The position numbers were made by a program, and so were the translations under genes. Of a DNA stretch of 64,000 nucleotides, positions 51,508-58,597 are shown in pieces (the stretch's first letter is position 1; the number at the start of each line of letters is the position of its first letter). The notes under the pieces were generated by a model. That model ran no database searches. It saw nothing but the letters and a program-made list of their open reading frames with translations, and had not been told where the DNA came from. The stretch is from NCBI GenBank assembly GCA_964246745.1, contig CAXTRK010000009.1:33622-97621 (forward strand), in the 5' to 3' direction. The DNA is from Lichenicoccus sp964246745. GTDB taxonomy: Bacteria > Pseudomonadota > Alphaproteobacteria > Acetobacterales > Acetobacteraceae.

Positions 51508-52002
51508 ATGATCCGCACCGGGCGCCTCGTCCTAGCGCCGGTAGGCTGGCCCGATCTAGCAGACATGGTGGCACTCAAGGGCAATGCCGGCGCGTTCGGG
51601 ATGATGCTGGGCGGGGTGCGTTCGCCTGTCCAGGCGACGGACGAGATGGCGGACGACATCGCGTTCTGGGCGCGTCGGCGCGTCGGCATCTTCACGGTGC
51701 GCGAGGGCGGCCTGTTCCAGGGCATGACCGGGCTGCATGAACGGCCTGATGGCCGCGGCCTGAGTTTGCGTTTCGCGATCTGGCCGCATGCGAGGGGGAG
51801 GGGGATTGCCCGGGAGGCGGCGGCGGCGGCGCTGCGTTTCGCCCATGACCAGGGTGAGCGGCGGGTGATCGCGGTGGCGCGTGAGAGCAATTTCGCCTCG
51901 CGCACCATCCTGGGCGGGATCGGCATGACTGTCGCCGGCAGTTTCGAGCGCGACGGCTATGCGATGCTGATGTACGAGAGCCTGCGAAGTCACATCGTCT
52001 GA
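51508..52002 (+). CDS. GNAT family N-acetyltransferase
   Basis: 164 residues. It begins IRTGRLVLAPVGWPDL, the RimJ/RimL-type opening of ribosomal-protein and antibiotic acetyltransferases. The acetyl-CoA site reads LRFAIWPHARGRGIAREAAAAALRF (R-x-x-G-x-G/A loop as ARGRGIA), and NFASRTILGGIGM is the usual late motif (N-x-x-S-x-x-x-L-x-x-x-G). The substrate is unknown. A hairpin overlaps its leader. The last 13 bp overlap the 3' end of cyoD on the opposite strand. Confidence 0.88.
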   Translation: MIRTGRLVLAPVGWPDLADMVALKGNAGAFGMMLGGVRSPVQATDEMADDIAFWARRRVGIFTVREGGLFQGMTGLHERPDGRGLSLRFAIWPHARGRGIAREAAAAALRFAHDQGERRVIAVARESNFASRTILGGIGMTVAGSFERDGYAMLMYESLRSHIV

Positions 52003-52319
52003 CCCATCCGGTCCATCCGCGCGTACTGATTGCTGATGATCCAGAGGGTGCCGCCGACCATCATGATGACGATCAGGGTCGAGAACAGGATGAGCTGCAA
52101 ATCGTCGCGCTTGGACTTTGACAGGTCGATATGCAGGAAGAAGCGGAAATGGGCGACGATCTGCACGCAGGCGGCGCCGAGAATGATCCAGAGCAGGCTC
52201 GCGCGCGGCAGCACGTGCCATGCCACGGTCGCGAACGGCAGAGCCGACAGCGATAGGGCGAGCCCCAGGCCGATGATGTAGGAACGCAGCTCGCTCGCGT
52301 ATTCGTCGTCCTTGCGCAT
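51990..52319 (-). CDS. cyoD: Cytochrome bo3-type quinol oxidase subunit IV
   Basis: 109 residues with three membrane segments: RSYIIGLGLALSLSALPFA, a second at ~45-65 (LWIILGAACVQIVAHF) and a third (LFSTLIVIMMVGGTLWII). FFLHIDLSKSKRDD between helices 2 and 3 matches CyoD. It is a small assembly or stability subunit with no redox centres. ATG 52319 shares a base with the cyoC stop (TGATG). It is the last gene of cyoABCD; cyoE (haem O synthase) is not in the window. Confidence 0.93.
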   Translation of the reverse strand: MRKDDEYASELRSYIIGLGLALSLSALPFATVAWHVLPRASLLWIILGAACVQIVAHFRFFLHIDLSKSKRDDLQLILFSTLIVIMMVGGTLWIISNQYARMDRMGQTM

Positions 52320-52960
52320 CAGGCCAACCCTTGCAGATACACGAGCGAGAAGATTCCGACCCAGACGATGTCGAGGAAGTGCCAGAATAGCGCCAGCCGC
52401 AGCAGGCGGGTCTTGATGATCGGCAGCCTGCCGAACACCAGGACCTGCACGATCATGACGATGATCCAGATGCTGCCGAAGGTGACGTGCGTGCCGTGGG
52501 TAGCCACCAGCGCGTAGTAGGCGGAGACGAAGCCGCTGCGGCTCGGCGGGCCGCCTTTGCTGATCATGGTGACGAAATCATTGATCTCGAAGCCGAGGAA
52601 GGTGAGGCCGAGCGCCAGGGTCAGTCCCAGCCAGAACAGCAGGAGGTTGCGGCTGTGCGAATACTTCATCGCCAGCGAGGCCATGCCGAAGGTGAAGCTG
52701 CTGACCAGCAGGATGCCGGTTTCGTAGGAGGCGCTGTGAATGTCGAACAGTGCCGCGGGCCCTGGACCGCCCGCGTTGTGGCCGATCATGGTCGCGTAGG
52801 TTGCAAACAGCAGCGAGAACAGCACCAGATCGCTCATCAGGAACACCCAGAAGCCGAAGACGACCTCCTCGGCCTCCTCGTGCGTCTCCGGGTCCAGCTT
52901 GCCGAAATTGAGCCCGGGATGCTTTCGCTGGGAAGCTCCGGCCTGTTGTGCGGCGCTCAT
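52319..52960 (-). CDS. cyoC: Cytochrome bo3-type quinol oxidase subunit III
   Basis: 213 residues with five membrane segments, typical of CyoC. ETHEEAEEVVFGFWVFLMSDLVLF opens the first helix, FEINDFVTMISKGGPPSRSGFVSAYYALVATHGTHV is seen in parts (FEINDF, ALVATHGTHV), and RLALFWHFLDIVWVGIFSLVYL ends the protein. It stabilises the catalytic subunit. Start ATG 52960 overlaps the cyoB stop (ATGA). It has no cofactors of its own. Confidence 0.95.
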   Translation of the reverse strand: MSAAQQAGASQRKHPGLNFGKLDPETHEEAEEVVFGFWVFLMSDLVLFSLLFATYATMIGHNAGGPGPAALFDIHSASYETGILLVSSFTFGMASLAMKYSHSRNLLLFWLGLTLALGLTFLGFEINDFVTMISKGGPPSRSGFVSAYYALVATHGTHVTFGSIWIIVMIVQVLVFGRLPIIKTRLLRLALFWHFLDIVWVGIFSLVYLQGLA

Positions 52961-55020
52961 GCGGCGGCGGGCTCGGCGAGGCCGTGATTGGCGGCGGCGA
53001 TCTCGTCGTCGCGGCAGACCTCTGGCTCGTAGCCGATCCTGCGCAGCCAGCGTTCATGCTCCTCGCGCACTTCGGACGCCGGGATGAGGCGCTTGGTGTC
53101 GAGCACGAAGCTGCGGGCGATGGTGGCGGCGATGGCGACCACCAGCCCAAGGCTGGCCATCCACCAGATGTGCCAGACCAGACCGAAGCCGCAGAGCACG
53201 CCGGCGATGCCGGATAGTGGGCCGAACGCGCTGTTCTTCGGCATCTCGATGTCCTCGTAGGCGCGCGGCGGCTGATAGGCGCTGCCATCAAGCTTGCGCA
53301 TCATGAAGGTGTCGCGGCCTTCCACTACGGGGATGACAGCAAAATTGTATTCGGGCGCCGGCGCCGGGATCGCCCACTCAAGGCTTCTGCCATTCCATGG
53401 ATCACCAAGGGGAACGCGGTTGCTGTCGCGCCGCAGGATGCTCAGTCCGAGCTGAAGCACCAGCGTGCCCAGGGCGCCGATCACCAGAATGGCGCCGAAA
53501 CCGGCGACGATGGTCCACGGAAGATAGGCGCCTTGGAAATATTCGTCGGTGCGGCGCGGCATGCCGAGCAGCCCGAGCGCATAGAGCGGCATGAAGGCGA
53601 ACAGGAAACCAAAGATCCACAGCAGGCAGGAGATGCGTCCCCAGCGCTCGTCGAGTCGGAAGCCGAAGGCCTTGGGAAACCAGTAGGTGTAACCCGCCAG
53701 CATGCCGAACAGGGTGCCCGGAATCAGCATGTTATGGAAATGCGCGACCAGGAACAGGGTGTTGTGGACCTGGTAATCGACGCCGGGATTGGCAAGGAGG
53801 ATGCCGGTGAGGCCGCCGACGGCGAACAGCATCATGAAGGCCATCGAGTAGAGCATTGGTATCGTGAGCCGTACCCGGCCCTGATACATGGTGAGGATCC
53901 AGTCATAGATCTTAACACCGGTGGGGATGCCGATCAGCATGGTGGAGATGCCGAACACGGCGTTGATGTCGGCACTCTGTCCCATGGTGAAGAAATGGTG
54001 CAGCCAGACGGTGAACGAGAGCACCGCGATTGCCATCACCGCCCACACCAGCGATTTGTAGCCGTAGAGCGTTTTTGTCGAAAAGGTGGAGATGACCTCG
54101 GAATAGACTCCGAAGGCCGGCAGCACGACGATGTACACTTCGGGGTGGCCGAACAGCCAGAACAGGTTGGCGTAGTTCATGACGTTGCCGCCGCCGCCGT
54201 TGGTGAAGAAATGCATGCCGAGATAGCGGTCGCACGCGAGCAGCGCGGTCGCGACCGTCAGCGGCGGCATCGCGAAGATCATCAGGATGGATGTGCACAG
54301 AGCGGTCCAGCAGAACAGCGGCATACGGAACAGGTGCATGCCTGGCGCGCGTTTCTTGTAGATGGTGACCGCGAAGTTGATGCCGGTGAGGGTGCTGCCG
54401 ATCGAACTCAGGCTGACCGCCCAGATCCAGTAGTCCGGGCCGACATAGGGGCTGTAGGCCAGTTCGGTAAACGGCGGGTAGCCGCTCCAGCCGCCGTTGG
54501 AGAACCTGCCGAGATCGAGCGAGACCATCACCAGTGCCGCACCCGCGGCGGTCAATCCGAGGCTCACCGAGTTCATCACCGGAAAGGCGACATCACGGGC
54601 GCCGAGCTGCAGCGGCATGGCGAAGTTGAACAAGCCGGTCAGGAACGGCATGGCCATGAAGAAGATCATGATCGTGCCGTGCGTGGAAAACAGTTGGGAG
54701 AAATGGTCGGGCGGCAGGTAGCCTGGAGAGTTGTAGGCGAAAGCCTGCTGCGCGCGCATCATGCAGGCCTCGATAATCGCGCGGGAAAGCATCACCAGCG
54801 CGATCACGCAATACATGATGCCGATCTTCTTGTGATCGACGCTGGTCAGCCATTCGGTCCAGAGAACCCGCCACAAGCCGAAATAGGTGAGTCCGGCGCT
54901 GACGAACACCGCTCCGAAGACGACCATCGAGGCGCCGACCGTGGCAATGGGGCTGTAGAAGGGCAGCGCGTCGAGGGAGAGCCTGCCGAACAGGTCGTAC
55001 CACCACGAGGTTGCTGGCAT
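52957..55020 (-). CDS. cyoB: Cytochrome bo3-type quinol oxidase subunit I
   Basis: 687 residues, ~14-15 membrane segments, haem-copper oxidase superfamily. Landmarks: STHGTIMIFFMAMPF (low-spin haem His), FWLFGHPEVYIVVLPAFGVYSEV (CuB His with the cross-linked Tyr), VWLHHFFTMG (the paired CuB His) and FLVAHFHNMLIPG (haem ligands). HHIFTMG reads HHFFTMG here. It reduces O2 to water and pumps protons using electrons from quinol. The extended N- and C-termini relative to cytochrome c oxidase fit CyoB. It lies 10 bp after cyoA and overlaps cyoC. Confidence 0.97.
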   Translation of the reverse strand: MPATSWWYDLFGRLSLDALPFYSPIATVGASMVVFGAVFVSAGLTYFGLWRVLWTEWLTSVDHKKIGIMYCVIALVMLSRAIIEACMMRAQQAFAYNSPGYLPPDHFSQLFSTHGTIMIFFMAMPFLTGLFNFAMPLQLGARDVAFPVMNSVSLGLTAAGAALVMVSLDLGRFSNGGWSGYPPFTELAYSPYVGPDYWIWAVSLSSIGSTLTGINFAVTIYKKRAPGMHLFRMPLFCWTALCTSILMIFAMPPLTVATALLACDRYLGMHFFTNGGGGNVMNYANLFWLFGHPEVYIVVLPAFGVYSEVISTFSTKTLYGYKSLVWAVMAIAVLSFTVWLHHFFTMGQSADINAVFGISTMLIGIPTGVKIYDWILTMYQGRVRLTIPMLYSMAFMMLFAVGGLTGILLANPGVDYQVHNTLFLVAHFHNMLIPGTLFGMLAGYTYWFPKAFGFRLDERWGRISCLLWIFGFLFAFMPLYALGLLGMPRRTDEYFQGAYLPWTIVAGFGAILVIGALGTLVLQLGLSILRRDSNRVPLGDPWNGRSLEWAIPAPAPEYNFAVIPVVEGRDTFMMRKLDGSAYQPPRAYEDIEMPKNSAFGPLSGIAGVLCGFGLVWHIWWMASLGLVVAIAATIARSFVLDTKRLIPASEVREEHERWLRRIGYEPEVCRDDEIAAANHGLAEPAAA

Positions 55021-55030
55021 ATTCGGGTCC

Positions 55031-55939
55031 TCAGTGCTCGCTCAAGGTGGAGGCCTGGACTGGCATGGGATGATATTTGGACACGATCGCGTTGAAGAAG
55101 TTCGGCTTCACGCTGGCGAAAGACAGCGTGGCGTCGGGAGCCACGTCGAACAGCTTCTTGGTATCCTGAACCGTGCCGACCTTCGACAGGGCGCGAAAAG
55201 CGGGCTCGTCCAGCGTCCTGCCCTGCTCATGGATCTTCGCTGTCCAGGACGCGAAGTCATGCGGCGGCATCACCAGCACCCTGAATTTCTCGTTCATGTA
55301 TCCGACGCCGTTATAGAGCGTGTTCTCGCCGAGCAAGGTCCCGGGCCGATCCGCCATCAGGTGCAGACGAGTGACCATGCCCGCCATCGCGTAGATCTGG
55401 CTGCCGAGACTGGGAATCAGGAAGGACTGCATCGTCGCGTCGCTGGTCAGCGCGAAGCTGACCGGCTGTCCTTGAGGAAGCGCCAGCGTGCCGATCGTGG
55501 CGATATTCTGCCCAGGATAGATAAACAGCCATTTCCAGTCCAGCGCCACCACCTGGACGACCAGCGGCGGCTTTTTTGACTGCCCGGCATAAGGATCAAA
55601 GCCCGTCTCGCCGGCGATGATGATGTAGGAAATCGCCGCGACGATAGCGACCGGTATGCCCCAGACGGCGAACTCCAGCGGCCAGGAAAAGGCCCAGTCC
55701 GGGCGGTAGGGAACCGCGGCGCCACGACGGTAACGCCACGCGACCAGCGGCACCAGCACGAGCACAGGCAGCACGACGATCATCACCAGTCCGGTGACCT
55801 CGAACAGCCATTGCCTTTGCGCCGCCGCGACGGTTCCGTGCGGATACAGGAACGAAGCGCCGTCTCCTCCGCAGCCGCTCAGGCATAACACAACTGTCCA
55901 GACCAGCGGCGCGATCGCATGCGATGCTTGTTTGGTCAT
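55031..55939 (-). CDS. cyoA: Cytochrome bo3-type quinol oxidase subunit II
   Basis: 302 residues. A signal peptide with lipobox (LCLSGCGGDG) is followed by two membrane helices and a periplasmic cupredoxin domain. The CuA-binding Cys pair of cytochrome c oxidases is absent (YNGVGYMNEKFRVLVM at the position), confirming a quinol oxidase. DWKWLFIYPGQNIATIG and SFLIPSLGSQIYAMAGM are CyoA features. It is the first gene of cyoABCD. The start lies 26 bp after the mlaC stop on the same strand, so read-through from mlaA-mlaC is possible. A COG1622 ubiquinol-oxidase C-terminal domain follows. Confidence 0.95.
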   Translation of the reverse strand: MTKQASHAIAPLVWTVVLCLSGCGGDGASFLYPHGTVAAAQRQWLFEVTGLVMIVVLPVLVLVPLVAWRYRRGAAVPYRPDWAFSWPLEFAVWGIPVAIVAAISYIIIAGETGFDPYAGQSKKPPLVVQVVALDWKWLFIYPGQNIATIGTLALPQGQPVSFALTSDATMQSFLIPSLGSQIYAMAGMVTRLHLMADRPGTLLGENTLYNGVGYMNEKFRVLVMPPHDFASWTAKIHEQGRTLDEPAFRALSKVGTVQDTKKLFDVAPDATLSFASVKPNFFNAIVSKYHPMPVQASTLSEH

Positions 55940-55965
55940 GCGCCAGCCTCATCGCTGTCCAAAGG

Positions 55966-56589
55966 CTACGCCTGACGTGCCGCCTGGCGCTTCAACGCAT
56001 CGATCAGAGCGTCGACATTGTTGCCGTTGCGCTGCAGATAGCTGGTGTAGTCGCCGCGTTCGGTGATGCCCAGACTCACGCCCTCGCCGATCACATCCGA
56101 GATCTTCGGGGCGCCGTCCACCTGCGCCACCACCCACTGCACGTTCAGCGGCGGCTGTCCTGGCCGGTCGATGATCGTGTTGACGAGCCGGCGCCCGGGG
56201 CCATGCGGCTCACTGGAGCCGACCTTCATCTGCACGCCTTTGTAGTCGCCGAGCTTGTCGGTAATACTCGTGATCAGAACCCGGTGGAACAGCTTGAGAA
56301 ATTCCTGTTGCTGTTGCGGTGTCGCCAAACGCCAGTAGCGTCCAAGGGCAAACCGCCCGATTCCGCTCACGTCGACGTACTGGTCGATCAGCGGCAGGAT
56401 CTGCCGGCGTTTTTCGGCGAGCGGCGAGGAGTTGTTGATGACGCCGATCAGCTTGTCGCCAAGTTGCCGAACAAAGGCGGCGTCGCCGCCCTGCTGGGCC
56501 GTGGCCGGCGACAGACGCGCCGTGAGGATGGTAGCCATTCCGCCACCCAGAAGAGCAAGCGCGTGGCGGCGGGTCAGAAGAAGCGGCAT
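55966..56589 (-). CDS. mlaC: MlaC-type periplasmic phospholipid-binding protein
   Basis: 207 residues from ATG 56589. The N-terminus LLLTRRHALALLGGGMATI looks like a twin-arginine-style signal, ending near ATAQQ. The mature part matches MlaC/Ttg2D: FVRQLGDKLIGVI, VDVSGIGRFALGRYWR, QQQEFLKLFHRVLI and ISDVIGEGVSLGITERGDYTSYLQ. MlaC shuttles phospholipids between the outer-membrane MlaA complex and the inner-membrane MlaFEDB transporter to keep lipid asymmetry. It follows mlaA by 30 bp. The MlaFEDB genes are not in the window. Confidence 0.92.
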   Translation of the reverse strand: MPLLLTRRHALALLGGGMATILTARLSPATAQQGGDAAFVRQLGDKLIGVINNSSPLAEKRRQILPLIDQYVDVSGIGRFALGRYWRLATPQQQQEFLKLFHRVLITSITDKLGDYKGVQMKVGSSEPHGPGRRLVNTIIDRPGQPPLNVQWVVAQVDGAPKISDVIGEGVSLGITERGDYTSYLQRNGNNVDALIDALKRQAARQA

Positions 56590-56619
56590 CGTGTCAGCCC
56601 CGATCAATGGGTGAACCAG

Positions 56620-57435
56620 TCAGTGGGTGTACCAGTCTGGCGTTGTCATGCGGTTATCGTTCCGCAAGGCTTCAATTTCGGACGCTCGATGCTGCCGATA
56701 GAGGCTCCGGAGTGTGGCATACGGATCAAGCGCTTCGCGGTTGATCTGGTCGAGTTCATTCAGCACCCTCGATCGCGCGTCGACGAGCCCGACACCGTAG
56801 AGGGCATAGTTCAGCGTCAGCAAGCCATACCCCCTCGGGACATAGGTCAGCGGCGACAGGCCAACGTCCAGGCCAAAGCCGGCGGCGGCGCGTGGCGAGG
56901 ACGGACCCAGCACGGGAAGGAACAGATAAGGCCCATCCGGCACGCCCCAGAGGGCCAGCGTCATGCCGCCGTCATTCTCATGAGCGGGATAGCCCAGATC
57001 GCGCGCAACATCGAAGATTCCGCCGAGACCTACCGTGGAGTTGACCACAAAGCGCACGAAGGTGGTGCCGGCGCGGCGCGGCTTGGCCTCGAGGATGTCG
57101 TTGGCGAGCCTGGTCGGGCTCGCGAAATTGCTGATCACGTTATGCACGCCGGTCCGCACCGGCGTCGGCAGCACATAGACATAGGCTTGGGCGACCGGCT
57201 TGAGCGAGTAGCGGTCCACGGTCTGATCGACACGGTAGAAGAACCGGTTGGTTGGCTCAAGCGGATCGTCGGTCTCCTTATACTGGGCGAGTGCGGCTGG
57301 ATTGGTCGGCCGCGTGGCGCACCCGCTCAGGGACAGCAGGGCGATTATACCGGCCACGATACCGACCACTGGGGCGTGCCTGACCCGGTTGGCGGCACGC
57401 GCCATTCCAGGCTGATCATTCGTCTGGAGGCGCAT
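56620..57435 (-). CDS. mlaA: MlaA (VacJ) family lipoprotein
   Basis: 271 residues from ATG 57435, which has GAGG at suitable spacing; longer starts add an unlikely N-terminal extension. A signal peptide with lipobox LSLSGC at about residues 36-41 leads to the mature protein DDPLEPTNRFFYRVDQTVDR, the VacJ signature. VRFVVNSTVGLGGIFDVA and DFGMTLALWGVPDGPYLFLPVLGPSSPR-type segments (here GGMTLALWGV, FLPVLGPSS) follow. MlaA is an outer-membrane lipoprotein that removes mislocalised phospholipids from the outer leaflet. It forms an operon with mlaC and is divergent from metF (152-bp shared upstream region). Confidence 0.95.
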   Translation of the reverse strand: MRLQTNDQPGMARAANRVRHAPVVGIVAGIIALLSLSGCATRPTNPAALAQYKETDDPLEPTNRFFYRVDQTVDRYSLKPVAQAYVYVLPTPVRTGVHNVISNFASPTRLANDILEAKPRRAGTTFVRFVVNSTVGLGGIFDVARDLGYPAHENDGGMTLALWGVPDGPYLFLPVLGPSSPRAAAGFGLDVGLSPLTYVPRGYGLLTLNYALYGVGLVDARSRVLNELDQINREALDPYATLRSLYRQHRASEIEALRNDNRMTTPDWYTH

Positions 57436-57587
57436 CGTCATCCTCGGGCTGGCCTTGCTGTGTTCGGAGCATGACCGTCCGGTCATCCTTGCCGCTTCTG
57501 TAGCATGGGGGGCGCTACGCGCAATCTGGATGACGGCTTCACCCATGCCGTCGAATTCTGCCGCTGCTGTGGCGGCGGTACCATGGT

Positions 57588-58577
57588 ATGAAAGGACGCG
57601 AGACCACGAGAAAACAACCCGGATTTGAGCGCATGCCCGATGCCGAACGCGACTTTACCCCGGCGCCGCTTGAGCGCTGGCTGACCGGCCCACGCATCCA
57701 GGCGCTGCCTGCGCCACTTCAGGGCCGGCCGCCGGTGCTGTCATTCGAATTCTTTCCGCCGCGCACCGAGGCGCTCGAGGCGCAGCTCTGGAGCTGCATA
57801 CGCCGACTGGAGCCGCTCCAGCCAAGCTTTGTCTCGGTCACCTACGGCGCCGCCGGTTCGACGCAGGCGCGCACGCATGACACGGTAGCCCGCCTGGCGC
57901 GGGAGACCACGCTGGAGCCGGCGGCGCACCTGACCTGCGTCGGCGCCGACACCGGCGCCGTCGACGAGGTGGCGCGTCGCTACTGGGACGACGGGGTTCG
58001 CCACATCGTCGCCTTGCGCGGCGATCCGCCCGCGGGCGGGAGGTTCGAACCCCATGCGGGCGGCTACAACAGTGCCGCCGAGCTGGTCGCGGGCCTCAAG
58101 CGCGTCGCCGATTTCGAGATTACGGTCGCGGCCTATCCCGAGGTGCATCCCGAAGCAGCCAGCCCCCAGGCCGATCTCGACAATCTCAAGCGCAAGCTCG
58201 ACGCCGGCGCGGTACGCGCCATCACCCAGGTGTTCTTCGAGGCGGACACCTATCTGCGCTTCCTCGACCGCTGCCTGGCGGCGGGGATCACCGCGCCGGT
58301 GGTGCCCGGAATCATGCCGGTCTCCAACTTTGCCGCCGCCAAGCGCTTCGCGTTGAGCTGCGGCACCGTGGTGCCGGACTGGTTGGAAGCGATGTTCGCC
58401 GGCAGCGAGGAGGACCCGGAGATACGACGCATGGTCGGCGCCGTGGTCGCCGCCGAGCAGGTGCGTCTGCTGCAGGCCAATGGCGTCGACGAATTCCATT
58501 TCTACACGCTGAACCGTCCCGATCTGACCTACGCCATCGCCCACATTCTCGGCGTTCGGCCGAAGCGGGTCGGCTGA
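57588..58577 (+). CDS. metF: Methylenetetrahydrofolate reductase
   Basis: 329 residues from ATG 57588; an inner ATG at 57633 is an alternative and the first ~45 residues are not conserved. TIM-barrel flavoprotein that reduces 5,10-methylene-THF to 5-methyl-THF. Landmarks: LSFEFFPPRTEA (catalytic Glu in EFFPP), SVTYGAAGSTQ, HIVALRGDPPAGG, ITQVFFEADTYLRFLDRC, VPGIMPVSNF and the C-terminal FHFYTLNRPDLTYAI. Its product is the methyl donor for MetH, encoded at 24.9-28.4 kb. It converges on the glucosidase gene (20-bp gap) and is divergent from mlaA. Confidence 0.96.
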   Translation: MKGRETTRKQPGFERMPDAERDFTPAPLERWLTGPRIQALPAPLQGRPPVLSFEFFPPRTEALEAQLWSCIRRLEPLQPSFVSVTYGAAGSTQARTHDTVARLARETTLEPAAHLTCVGADTGAVDEVARRYWDDGVRHIVALRGDPPAGGRFEPHAGGYNSAAELVAGLKRVADFEITVAAYPEVHPEAASPQADLDNLKRKLDAGAVRAITQVFFEADTYLRFLDRCLAAGITAPVVPGIMPVSNFAAAKRFALSCGTVVPDWLEAMFAGSEEDPEIRRMVGAVVAAEQVRLLQANGVDEFHFYTLNRPDLTYAIAHILGVRPKRVG

Positions 58578-58597
58578 TGTTTCATGGTGGCTTTGGG

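Noticed and set aside
53533..55095. 520-codon plus-strand open frame
   Set aside because: Antisense to cyoB, which carries all haem-copper oxidase motifs.
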